From: Isoperla grammatica
Lineage: Eukaryota > Arthropoda > Insecta > Plecoptera > Perlodidae
Length of the DNA: 64,000 bases
NCBI GenBank assembly: GCA_945910005.1
Contig: OX246747.1
Location: forward strand, 13,516,880-13,580,879
Reading direction: 5' to 3'
Shown: positions 11,351 to 21,741 of the stretch, piece by piece
Numbering within the stretch: the stretch's first letter is position 1
Layout: each line of letters starts with the position of its first letter
The notes under the pieces: generated by a model
The model's database searches: none
The model's input: the letters and a program-made list of their open reading frames with translations, nothing else
What the model was told of the DNA's origin: nothing
Translations under genes and position numbers: made by a program

Positions 11351-11735
11351 GGTTAATTCATGACAGCGCAGAAAGTTTTACTAGCCTGGGGACCTTTACC
11401 GATGGTTCATAACGCATAGACCATGCTCAGGTTAGTTTCATACAACCCACTGTCGGTACGGTTTGAAGTTTGGAAGTTATTGCTACAATTTCATGAGCTA
11501 CAAGATATTGTCAGAGTTGAATATATTCCGACTCTTTTGCTTGTATCCTCTTCTACTGTCAAAGTGTCAAACTTTTAAAAAAATCGACAAGCAGTGAAAG
11601 CACACAATGCTTTTGTGATTATACTTATATCAACAATGACATTACCTGCATCAATGATAGGTTTTTCAAATTCTTCCTTTTCATCAGAAACATATTCTTT
11701 TAGTTTTTCAGCAGACACTTTCAAAGAGTATGTTC

Positions 11736-12660
11736 AATGTTGTGCACTACAGCTAAAAAATAAGAATGTGAGTAAATACCATGCATGTTAGTCAGTCTGT
11801 TGGTGTTGTATATTTGAGGAGTTAGATTGTGTTTATTTATTATTTGAAAAAACACCATGTCCATACCCCTTAAAAAATCATAGTCGGCGGAATTCAAGAA
11901 AGTAGAGGTAAGGTCTCGTATAGTGGCGAGTCTTCCTCGATTGTCACGGGCGTGGCAGCGTAAACCTCCTGGAAGTGACGCCGTGCATAGTGACGGTCCA
12001 TCAGACACGACGCGCCCTTCCAGGCGCAGTTCTTTGAGGGGTTGAAATGTGGGAGCCATATCACGTGCCAAACTTGGTCCTGCCAGACTGTCCGAAGCGA
12101 GGAGGTGGGCGTAGCGAGAGTGTCCAGCACTCTCTCGCTTCTATTAGTGTACGCGTCGCGCACTTGGGAGGTTGCGTGAGCTAAATCTGCGGTGGTGTGT
12201 TCACCCAGCAGGGGACTGGACACGATTGGATCGGCACGCCTCTCGAGTTGTGAAACGTCTCGTCCGACGTTTGCTGGCAAAGGCTAACGCATCGGATGGC
12301 CTTGGTCTGAATCTCCTGCTTGATGGCATCCCACCAGTGGTGGAGAGAGGAGTAATGATTGCGACGAGCCTCGAATGACTCAAGAAGCTCGCGAATACAA
12401 TCGCCGAAGTTCGGGTCCTCCAAGAGAGTATTATCAAAGCGCCGAGACAAACTTAGGCATTCGTAGCGACATAGTGGCCAGTAGTGCAAGGTGGTCGGAG
12501 AATTCCAACCTTCAAGTTTTTTTTTTAGGGGTATGGACATGGTGATTTTTTCAAATAATCAAAAAACACAATCTAACCCCTCAAATATACAACACCAACA
12601 GACTGACTAACATGCATGGTATTTACTCATTGTTATTTTTAAGCTGTAGTGCACAACATT
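11736..12660. mobile_element. element with ~135-bp inverted arms
   Basis: The left arm (11736 to ~11873) and right arm (~12525 to 12660) are inverted copies at roughly 90-95 percent identity by eye. Shared landmarks are atgttgtgcactacagct, ccatgcatgttagtcagtct and ccatgtccatacccct. The arms surround ~650 bp of GC-richer DNA. No clear target duplication was identified. It could be a foldback transposon, or a MITE interrupted by other DNA. Confidence 0.75.
12181..12540 (-). pseudogene. LINE-like ORF2 linker fragment
   Basis: Reads LEDPNFGDCIRELLESF, then YSSLHHWWDAIKQEIQTKA. This resembles the region between endonuclease and reverse transcriptase in L1/Tx1-type LINEs, where a DxxF...WW...IK pattern is common. 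No endonuclease or polymerase motifs accompany it. It sits inside the inverted arms, so it was captured by, or inserted into, that element. Confidence 0.4.
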
Positions 12661-12702
12661 TAACCCCTAGCTGAGTTCAACACAATGTTTATTTCAGTAT
12701 TA

Positions 12703-13344
12703 AGCCGCGTTCACATAAATGACTAGTGACTAGTGACTATTGACTATTGACTATTGATTAGTGACTAAGCGAATTGAACCATAGGCGATACGTGCTGACG
12801 TTCACACAACTTTACTTTTGACTTATGACTATTGACTATTGACTAACGAATTGAAGATATCTGGAAGTCATAGTTACAACCAATCACAACGTTCGCGTTC
12901 AGCCAATGAATGTGGAGCAACAGAAGTCAATACCACTATTCAATTACTGTCAAGTGTATATTTGTTTTTGACTATTTCCGGCAAATATTATTTATTTATT
13001 ATTTTTATGAAGCTGTCATACAATAAAATATTCTTATTTTGAAAACAAATCTTCAAAACAAACAAGAAACATACAAAACCTTCACAACTTGGTTAAGCCC
13101 ATCATTAAACGTTTTAACTGGTGAACAGTTACTATCGCCATACCTCGTTTTCTTCATAATGTTGCAATTTTATTATTTTGACAGCTCGTTGTTTGTCATC
13201 AGTTTGATTCATTTGTTCTAGGTGGCAGATCATACGTGTCAAAGAACTTAGTTGTGTAGTGTTCATATCTTTCTTTGGGTAGTCAATAATCACTAGTCAA
13301 TAGTCAATAGTCAGTAATCAATAGTCATTTATGTGAATGCGGCT
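12703..13344. mobile_element. 642-bp PIF/Harbinger-type nonautonomous element
   Basis: Terminal repeats begin agccgcgttcacat (left) and end atgtgaatgcggct (right), flanked by TTA at 12700-12702 and 13345-13347. A TWA 3-bp duplication is diagnostic of PIF/Harbinger. Just inside each end are runs of variants of tgactattgactag. The left side has a second block starting gttcacacaacttta. No transposase is encoded. Confidence 0.85.
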
Positions 13345-13502
13345 TTAACTTCATCACTGATATTGTGTGAAAGTACAGTTGATGTTGTTAGCTCGAGCGG
13401 TGAAAGTTTGCGCAAGATGTTTGCGAGCTGTACCCAAACAGTATCATTGTTCGACAGTTTAAATGAGGTGCCTGGTCCAGAAGGGTGGAAGAAATGAAAT
13501 TT

Positions 13503-13974
13503 TTAGTCCATATTTTCTAGAGATTGTTCCGTAACAACTCCTAGCCACCACTTTTTGTCGTATTCACACGCCACATAGTCATTTAGTTTGACAGAGAGAA
13601 CTTCACCCGTTCGCGATTTTGTTTTGGCTAGAAGAACGCTCTGTAAGTTAACAGATGCGGATGTTCTATAAACTTTGATGGAGTTCTTGTCTATTGGTTT
13701 GAAGTAGTGATTTTCCCTGGTGTTTGGAATAGTTGAAACATTGTCATACCTAGACATTAGGTCATTCTCTTCTTTTTCAACCATTATGAATGTCACAAAA
13801 GAAAGAAAATATCTCTTTGATTTTAGTGGTGCAGGAATCATACATTGCAAGTGGTGTAAGAATGAGTTGATCCTGCAAAGATGCTTTTGTTACTAGTAGT
13901 CGCTTGACTGTTCCACCAATCCCATCGCAAGGTCCCTTGCCATGACTGGTGGCAAAAAAGTGCCACTCGGCCAT
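13503..13974 (-). pseudogene. uncharacterised conserved protein with HFFATSHGKG motif
   Basis: Two overlapping frames make one broken gene. The first part reads EWHFFATSHGKGPCDGIGG and TVKRLL. A frameshift near 13850 leads to SRYDNVSTIPNTRENHYFKP, then VKLNDYVACEYDKKWWLGVV. The HFFATSHGKGxCDGxGGxVKR block and the late YVxxxYDxxWWxG block occur together in an uncharacterised protein family with many copies in invertebrate genomes. I know of no assigned function. Copy number and decay suggest a mobile-element gene. Confidence 0.5.
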
Positions 13975-14617
13975 TAGTCCATAGTCTGTGACTTTCGTCT
14001 AAGACTTTCGTAATGTGTGGGGCAAAGGATTACAATTCATTTAAGATGACTCGTTGAAAAGTGTACACTGCTGTTGTGGAGTGTTAGTGATAATCACCTT
14101 ATGCACATACTTTTTCTTTTTGACTTTGGTTCACCGTTATCATCTTTCGAGTATAATACAAATGGATGGAGGGTCGCTTGAGCAGCCCAGTGATACGTTT
14201 GTATTTCATCCTTTACAACGAACGTGAAGTTTTCTGAAAAATCACCGCTTATTATGCATTCGTCACTTTCTTAGTTTTCTTTTTTGTCTTTCAGAAGTAT
14301 TTTTTGACCAAAATGGGGCGGGTCTAGGGTACCAGCCTATCTATAGTAAGCTACTTCGGTAGCCGAATGGTCAGCCCTAGCTCTGGGCTGTGTACTCGGA
14401 CCCGTCTCTTCTACGAGCTGTCAATTTATTTTATTTTCACTCTCTCCCTCCACTCGCCCACTTCACTTCTCCAGTAGGCCTAACGCACGTCTGTCTTTTC
14501 GCATTGTAAGCGATGCTGTAACAGCGCCAGGGGAAAGTCCCACACCAGTCATGTTTTCATTCACTGTTTTGTTGAAACCCATATTGGAAGTGGAAATTGC
14601 ATCCGCTGCTACCATAT
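13975..14617. other. noncoding, possible degenerate tRNA-like block
   Basis: No gene seen. At 14363-14412 the words tagccgaatggtc and gtactcggaccc look loosely like an A box and B box and may be the head of a tRNA-derived SINE, but the B box is poor. Confidence 0.3.
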
Positions 14618-14630
14618 GTCGATTCTTGTT

Positions 14631-14940
14631 GATTGATTGGTATTTGGGCTGAACGTCTCATATTTTTGCAACTTGGCTAATCGAGACGATGAATGGGTGA
14701 AATATGAAGATGAAATTGGGGGCTCTTTGGACGAAAGGGGCAAGTAGGAGGGAGCGTGAGGAAAGGGGAAAGGGGAGGAAAGGGGATTGAGGTGTGGACT
14801 GCACTTCGTCTGACTTCTCCCCCTTAACCAGTCCGGCTAGGGTGGCCCTACCAGAAGCATACGCTTCCGCCGGCATAGCTCTCGGGATCAACAAAGCACG
14901 CAAACCTGCCCACCACGATAAGGTGGCAGTTGTTGGGCAG
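14631..14940 (-). mobile_element. short retroelement family, copy 2 (310 bp)
   Basis: A reverse-orientation copy of the element at 9085, with an internal deletion relative to the 376-386-bp copies. A perfect 13-bp duplication, gtcgattcttgtt, flanks it at 14618-14630 and 14941-14953. The tail on the minus strand is a short AATC run. Confidence 0.9.
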
Positions 14941-15024
14941 GTCGATTCTTGTTTCAGAGACAATTTATGTTTCTTTATTACACCTTAGTTGCCAGATCAT
15001 GTTGTGTAGGCTTTCATTGGAATA

Positions 15025-15120
15025 AATAATAATAATAATAATGTCTTTATTTCATGGAAGGAAATGGGCTAATTTAAGCCGCCATAGCTTCCCTTACAAT
15101 TGACTCCAACTGAATCAGTT
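15025..15120 (-). mobile_element. LINE/SINE 3'-end fragment with (ATT)n tail
   Basis: On the minus strand this ends in gaaataaagacatt followed by ATT repeats. A similar end with the same GTCTTTATTT and atgggc...aatttaag landmarks lies at 61025-61200. This is the usual 3' end of a retroposon copy that is severely 5'-truncated. Confidence 0.5.
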
Positions 15121-15479
15121 GTTCAAGAAAGAGCATTAGTTCACAGAAAAGAGTTTTGAGTAAATCACAGAAAACTGTCTAAATCTTAAAAAAATCATAT
15201 AAAAATTAATTTAAGCTTACACAAAATTAAGTCATAGTAAAGCTTCGTTTTCATGTGTCCGTCAGGCGCGACGCGAGCGACGCGATTTGTAAAATAGTCG
15301 TTTTCATAGGTACCGCGCGACCACCTTTCACACAGCCATGCAAGTTGCACCTCACCGCCTGTTAACATAGTTTTAGCGGCAATTTTCTTCATGCTGCCTT
15401 CTGTTTACATCAGTGACAGAAGGAAACGATCTGGGCGCGCATTAAAATACGTCTGTACTACTACTCGGCCCGCTTGATA

Positions 15480-15760
15480 AACGTAGGCTAGTCAACAGGC
15501 TATGCCTAGGGGCCTAGCCTACCCCTACAGGTCTACCTTAGACTAGGGCCTAGGCCTATACCTAAGACTAAGGGCCTGAGACTAGGGCCTAGGCCCACCC
15601 CTATACCTAAGACTAGGGCCTAGACCCTAGTCAAAATTTGAGCACATACAACTCGTTACTTGTCATGTAGAGAGTGAGCCAATAGTAATCATGGTCAACA
15701 TGCCTACTAGGCCTAGCCTAGGCGTAGGTAGGCCCTAGGCCTAGTCAAACTCGGGCAATA
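15480..15760. repeat. GGCCTA-rich tract 1
   Basis: Dense overlapping words of the ggcctag/cctaggc type, inside the Harbinger element. The same vocabulary dominates 19270-20480, 26440-26960 and 43905-44220. Confidence 0.8.
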
Positions 15761-15911
15761 ACATAGACCACGTACATGTCATATGTAGAATCTCAGAGAT
15801 TTCCCGCCAGGAGTTCGCCTTCACATTTCTATCTTTGTAGTATTTATGGTGTATACAATATATAGATGGATATTTACTTCCAATCAACTCGATCAACATT
15901 TCGTCAGACAT
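15741..15911 (-). CDS. truncated MADF-domain protein
   Basis: Starting at the Met at 15911, it reads MSDEMLIELIGSKYPSIYC, then HKYYKDRNVKANSWREISE. This is the first half of a MADF (Myb-related) DNA-binding domain, with LIxxI...YPxIY...W.EI in order. The frame ends after 56 codons whereas the domain needs about 85 residues. A possible splice donor (gtacgtgg) just after EILHMT could join a lost exon. A full-length protein would bind the element ends and recruit the transposase. Confidence 0.6.
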   Translation of the reverse strand: MSDEMLIELIGSKYPSIYCIHHKYYKDRNVKANSWREISEILHMTCTWSMLLPEFD

Positions 15912-16159
15912 TATAACAGGGACGGCAAATAGGTTATGTTCGGTAGTCAGTGGATGGCGCCAAATATCGGTAAACAAATGTTGTGATTGGTCTGTTTGAA
16001 GCTCGTCGCGCGAACCATGCGATGAAAGTTAAAACATTTCCAACTTTCGTCGCGGGCTCGCTCTAGTCGCGCGACGAGTTTATTCGTCGTTCTGATTGGT
16101 CGAGTGTAATTTTCGTCGCGTCGCGTCGCGCCTGACGGACACATGAAAACGCCGCTTAA

Positions 16160-16943
16160 TTGTCATATAATTATGAAAAATAAAATACAAAGACCTAAAA
16201 AGACAAAGACAAAGACCTTTAAATAAAATTTAAAGACCTTCATGTTAGGTCATAAACCTTGTGGACTAATGCCCTTTCTTGAACAAATGAAATTTTGTAT
16301 ACCTACTTTATTGTACAAGTTGAAATTCATAATGGAAAATTAATGAATGTATTGTTTTTTTTATAATATAAATGTTACATTAACATTAGTAAGGCTTGAG
16401 TAAATAATAGATAAAATTAAGATTCATGCCAGGAATAAGTAAAATTAAAGGAAATAAAGAATGATCGAATCATTTTTTAAGAATGTTTTTCATGGTTCTA
16501 CTTCCAACTACTTCAATCATCTTAAATGCTGGCAGTAGTTTTCCAGGCCAGTATCTCATTGTAAAACTCCATGGCTGGGAATATCTTCCATTTGTTTTAT
16601 GTTTATGGGATTTTGCTCGTCTGGGTAAGCTTTATTTTCCGGAAGAAGTACAATCAAACCTGATTGAGCTCTAGATGCAATCAAGTCAAATGTGTGTACT
16701 TCGAGGCCACTACTGATTAGTAGGAATACCATGAATAATGAGTAGCTAAGCTACTCAGTCTGTCGTTGCACATTCTGTTACGTAAATAAGTTTTGAGTCG
16801 GCGTAAAAATAAAAAGTTCTCTCGCACGCAGCGCTCGATGATGGGATTGTCAGGCCTATTACGCATTATTAGAGTTCTGGGAAAATAGCAGTTATTTTTT
16901 CATTTTATAGCAAAAATAAAATCCAAAATAACACTTTATACAG
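16160..16943. other. noncoding, no feature recognised
   Basis: AT-rich DNA. Short open frames exist on the plus strand (for example 16483-16674) but show no family motif. Confidence 0.5.
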
Positions 16944-17600
16944 CAGGGGTCGGCAACTTAATTGTGTATAGTGCCGCCTACCAGTTCTGCGTAATGTACA
17001 TGAGGCCACAGGTCCGGGCCACTTCTAGTGCGAGAAATTACACCCCTGTTCTCGGGCCAATTTGTTGGGCTCGCGTCTGTACAAGATATGCTTAGAACGT
17101 CCTGCAAGTGGTTATCGGTGATTTGTTAATCTAGGTTTTTACCTGATATTGTTCAAATGTACGTAGATCCCATCATAACACACATGTGGATCGCAACTTG
17201 ACTTAATCCTCGATAGTTCTGTTTTGAATCTTTTGATACATATTTTGCCTAAAACATGTGTGGGCGTGTCCAGCAGCAGACTTCAGTGGCGAGCAGCAAA
17301 TCATAATTTTCGCGTTAACGTTATCCAAGAATTCTCTGAACTCTCAGTATTTGGTATTGTAGAGACGAGCGCTTTTATAAAATTGATTAATTTGAACAAT
17401 GTATCCACACATATGTCTACTTATATGTCTAATCACGGTAATGGTTGATGTTTAAAATATTTACTTGAATTTTTCTAGCAGTGGTGGAAACTAGGAATAA
17501 TAATTGCAATTTCCTTATAAATAAATAAATTAGTGGAGGGCCACAAAAATTAGCCCCGCGGGCCGTACATGGCCCGTGGGCCGCCTGTTGCCGACCCCTG
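16944..17600. mobile_element. 657-bp hAT-type nonautonomous element
   Basis: Ends are caggggtcggcaac and gttgccgacccctg, the classic hAT terminal repeat. Just inside the right end lies the typical gccccgcgggcc...ggcccgtgggccgcc GC-rich part. ctttata occurs immediately outside both ends (16934-16940 and 17601-17607), consistent with an 8-bp duplication that has lost one base match. No transposase was found inside. Confidence 0.88.
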
Positions 17601-17607
17601 CTTTATA

Positions 17608-18287
17608 GATATAGCAAAAAGGGAAAAATAGACCAATAACAGGAAAATCACTACAAAAATCATTTTCATTGAAATGGAGTTTAGCCGAGTGCATACATTT
17701 ATTAATTTAATATATGTAGAGTACAATGATTTTAATTAATTGCTTAATGGCAGGGTTGAGTGAGAGAATAGCACACGTTTCAATGGTGCTCTTGTTTCAT
17801 GCGAGTACGACGGTCTGTGAGGATGAGGTTATACGAACTGAAAAGCGCTCTGCATCCTCCACACTATTCACAGGAGCCCAAATTGTTTGTAGGGAAGCAT
17901 CAGCAAACTTTTGTTTTTTCTCTCATCTCTCAAGAGCTGCTGAAGGATGTTCAAATTGCCGTCTTTGACTCCATTTATTAATTGACAATGAAAATACAGA
18001 TAGCCTTCAATGAAACTTTCTTCAGAGATGTTGTGGAAAGCCAGCATCTTGTTTTTTAATTTTTTAATTATTTCCACGTTTGGGGTTGGTTGCTGCCCAG
18101 TAATGGCTGTTACACCCCTGATTAGCGGGAACAATCTAGGTGGACCTGCATGGCCGGGCTTAGCATCCAGTCGGGGTGGGCGTGGGTAGATTTGTTGCAG
18201 TGCGAAGATTAGGATGGGCGCCATGTAATAGGGCTCTAGCAACTTCGTCACTTAACCATGGCAACGGAGTGGGCGGCCATCTTTGAT
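17608..18287. other. low-information stretch below the THAP gene
   Basis: A minus-strand open frame at 17868-18251 reads PGHAGPPRLFPL, TPNVEIIKKLKNKM and SEESFIEGYLYFHC, but matches no family I recognise. It lies where the missing C-terminal half of the neighbouring transposase should be, so it could be DNA that replaced it or an extra exon. Confidence 0.3.
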
Positions 18288-20839
18288 TTAAAGTGATGGA
18301 CAAACAACCTCGGATATATAAGTTATTGCACCTTGAGGACAAATGCCAATCAAAAATTTGACCGTATTGTGGTGTTTATAGCTTGACCAAGTTTGACATT
18401 TAGCCATCAAATTAGATGGCGTTTGGATAAAAATCTCGAAACAATCGATGATGATTGCAACATTTTTCCCAAATGAATCTATGGAACTTTGTGGCATTGT
18501 ACCATAAAGTTCATCACGATCTGGCCACCTGACAGTGTGCCTGAATCGTGTATAAAAAATGTCCAGACAGTTTTGAAAGGCTCGGGATGCTGTGCTTTCA
18601 CTCACATTAAAGCGATATTCCAGATCTCGAAACTTTAAGTTTAAACGCAATTTCATCAAAAAAAGCAAAACTTGTTGAAATTTATTTAGGGATGAAGTGT
18701 AAGTAAAAGTTAAGAATGGGGACACTGTTTCTACAATAACTAAAAATAACTGAATCGTTGGCAGTCCTGTGAAAAACAGAGTTCTTTTTGGGTTGTTTAG
18801 GATAATTTTTTCACTCAGTGTCAAGTTGCACACCTCTTCTCTTAATCTGTACATTTCCTCGTGAGCGCGTCGCAATTCAGCATTTTGAGCAACGATCGTA
18901 TTCTTTGCATCAGCCAGCTCTCGCGTTTCCGCTGTGATCTCAGTTTGGCACTCGGCTGTCATCATGTACACACGAGGAGCAGGCTCTTCTTCCAATGTCT
19001 CGCCCAGAAGTTGAGTGTTGTCCTGTGCGGCACCTCCAAGGTCACTCAAGGGCAGCTTGCCTACCTGTTGGTACAAAAATTAAAGTAGTTAGCTATTTCA
19101 TTATCACAAATTCTACATTGCCAATGAAAATGTCTGAAGGTTATGCAACGTTAATGAATTAAGATTATACCATCATATCATATAGGCTACAGCCGATGTA
19201 TCGTCAACTGCAATTATAGCGGCATATCGATACTTTTTGCCCATCTCTAGCGAGAATAGCGCATACAAGTAATAATTAGTAGTAGGCCTACTGTACGTGT
19301 AGGGTAGGTAGGCGGTAGGCCTATGCTACGGTATGTTACTGTTACATAAAATTATGTCACGGTGTGGGAGAATCCTAGACCTATATCCTACCGCTTCATT
19401 ACTAGGGCTATGCACAGATACTATTCCGATGATAATTCTTGATAGCCAAACTGTTTTGGAAATCATTCAATGCTAGGCCTAAAAAAATGAAACAAAATAA
19501 GGCCCCAGGCCTAGCCTACTGTTGGGAGCCTCATATTTGAATAGCAACTTGAACTTACCGGCTCGCTCTTTGTTAATCGTTTCCTAGCTCTATCGTAGCG
19601 GCTAGCTTTGGTAATATTCTTCTCGTCGGAACTCTTATAACCCAGATGTTGGCACGGCTGCCAATCGCAGTTATTAACGTCATGTAGTTTGGCAGGTATT
19701 CCTGAAAACATAATTGGAATTGTTAGGTAAGGACATTACCCCAAAAAACAAGTTAACATCACATTTTGTAAGGTTGGTCATCATATTGACGGGTATGGAC
19801 AGGAAAACGTTCCTTTGGCCTTTTGATGTAGACTGTGGCATAGGGCAATGGGCATAGGCAATGGGGTTGGCAGTGGACAAGCCATTTTTGGGAGTAGGCC
19901 TATGGTATGCCCCAAGTAAAACACTAAACATCCTAGATGGACTTAGGTCCTTCACTGAGGCATAAGGCATTAGCCTATGTCTTCTAGGCAAACACAATTA
20001 TTATGGAAAATAAACTCATGAAAATAGTAGAGTAGGCCTAGGGGCCCAGGCTTAGTCCAACTGCCACATTTAAAATCTATGATGTGTCTTTCCCTAGGGT
20101 CTTGGTCTAGGGCTAGGCCTAGGTACCTAGCCTTTTGGACAAGTCTTTCTTTATGGTGTGGGCCTAGCCTAGGCCCTATAGGCTATCTTGGTTGTTAAAC
20201 TAGGCCTAGCTAATTGATTGGAAGGGCTAGACCTAGACTCTACTAGGCCTATAACCTACGCAGGACAAAAAAACGTAAATAGGGTAGGGGCCTACCTAGG
20301 CTAGGGCTAGGCCTAGGCCTGGGTTTGACAGTTTGACAGACTAGGGCCTAGCCTAGCCTAGGCTAGGCTAGGCCAAGGGCCAATGGGCCTACAAGTTCCA
20401 AGACTGTGGTTATGGTCCAGGCCCTACCTCACATAATCCAGGGCTAAGAAGCTCTACATTAAAGAGCTAGGGGCCTAGGGCCACCTCCCAAGAACCCAAC
20501 TAAATGGGATGTTTAGGTTAGGTTTGCACATAACTTCAAACGAGTTTGAAGGCTAGATAGGTATGAACCAGGCTTGACACAAATACAGTAGGGGTAGTTA
20601 GCAAGAATAAAATAGTACTTACCATTAAAAAAATGGGCAGAACACACGCGTGCGTGTTTTAATTTGTCTTCTGTCAGGTCACACCGACGAATAACAGTCA
20701 GCCAACGTTTGCGTCTTCTTTCAATTGCTGTTCTTTTTTCTTCACTTGTACCCTTCTTAGCAAAAGGGAAGCGGTAGAATGAAAAGTTATCCCTTCCACT
20801 TCTATGGGAGCACCCAAAAACCGAGCAGAATTGTACCAT
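18288..20839 (-). CDS. THAP domain / ISL2EU-type transposase, C-terminally truncated, three exons
   Basis: Exon 1 (20839-20623) opens MVQFCSVFGCSHRSG and holds a THAP zinc finger: C-x4-C, FSFYRFP, RWLTVIRR, then CSAHF. Exon 2 (19701-19559) reads GIPAKLHDVNNCDWQPC. Exon 3 (19064-18288) has a coiled coil (ELRRAHEEMYRLREEV), an HTH (LMKLRLNLKFRDLEYRFNVS) and the start of the DDE domain with the first Asp in VAIIIDCFEIF, ending FLIGICPQGAITYISE. Donors gtaagt and acceptors tttcag and ccaacag fit, and phases agree across both introns without a stop. Relatives continue for ~100 residues with two more acidic residues; here the frame ends in VCPSL and stops. The product would bind DNA but not transpose. 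It may be a truncated transposon or a gene in early domestication. Confidence 0.75.
19270..20480. repeat. GGCCTA-rich tract 2 (introns)
   Basis: Both introns of the THAP gene are filled with taggcctagg-type words in both directions, with no clean tandem period. The tract also contains cagg/ctag variants. Exons of the same gene are free of it. Confidence 0.8.
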
Positions 20840-21741
20840 GTTGCATAAATAACCGTTAACACAAGTGACTACACACGCCTACAGCACTAGAAACTGGCAG
20901 CCATTGACGCTCTGTTTGTCCATCGTTTCGTTTATAGGTCACGTGACACCATGCCGTGACGTCAGTCGCTAGTTCCCTATTGAGTTTGTTGTCGGGAAAC
21001 CAATTACACAATGCAACTGAAAGGCGACCGTGACGTGACGTATCGTATTATTTTTGTTTTGTTTGACGTAGTGACGCGGTAGTTCCGCTACAGTAGAGGG
21101 CTAATTGGTCGCCCAAAGAAGTGCTGGTCTTCTGATGCTAGCACTGTGTTCAGTGTAGGCCAATGTACTATACACACCAAACTTGATCGTATCGGTACTG
21201 TTACTGTGACAGGTCTTACCTTCTTCAATTGACCGGTGAGGTAAGCGGCGGCTGCATCTACGTGGAAAATCTCATTAATTAATCCGATAATAATATCGTT
21301 CACTATGTAAATATAGAATTCAAACGGTTTGAAATAACTTATAATTTACACAGGTCTGTATGAGTCCTCGTATATTCCTTCTCGTAGGTTACCGCAACCC
21401 CACAGCGACCTGTTCTCGTCAGGGTTCGACAGAGACTGGCCCGGGTTGTTCTTGTCATTCTACGTACGCACAAATGTTGTATCTGTTATATCGTTTTGCA
21501 CTTTGTTCATATGCATGTTGAAGACGTTTATAATTCGTGACGCAAAACCTGGCGTCACATGACGGGGTTGAAACATGTGTGGGCAGCACGATAAAAGGTG
21601 TTAGTGTTGTTTTTCTTTATAATTATAATTACAATTAATCTTTATAATATAATCTTTATAATTACCTTGAGTTGACACCACCTCCTGCAAACTTCGATCT
21701 GGAGTCAGGTTTACAACAGCAGCCGTGGTCAATTCCTCTAA
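20840..21741. other. upstream region of the THAP gene, no gene recognised
   Basis: The first 250 bp upstream of the THAP start contain several gtgacgt/cgtgacg words, CRE-like, which may be promoter elements. Beyond that no protein family was recognised. Confidence 0.3.

Larger units (their letters stand above)
15241..16156. mobile_element. 916-bp PIF/Harbinger element with MADF fragment
   Basis: Inverted ends (agcttcgttttcatgtgtcc at the left, the complement with agcggcg at the right) are flanked by TAA at 15238-15240 and 16157-16159, a TWA duplication. The ends continue into gtcaggcgcgacgcga and, at the right, stacked cgtcgcg repeats. It lacks a transposase but encodes the start of a MADF protein, the usual partner gene of Harbinger elements. 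Confidence 0.88.
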
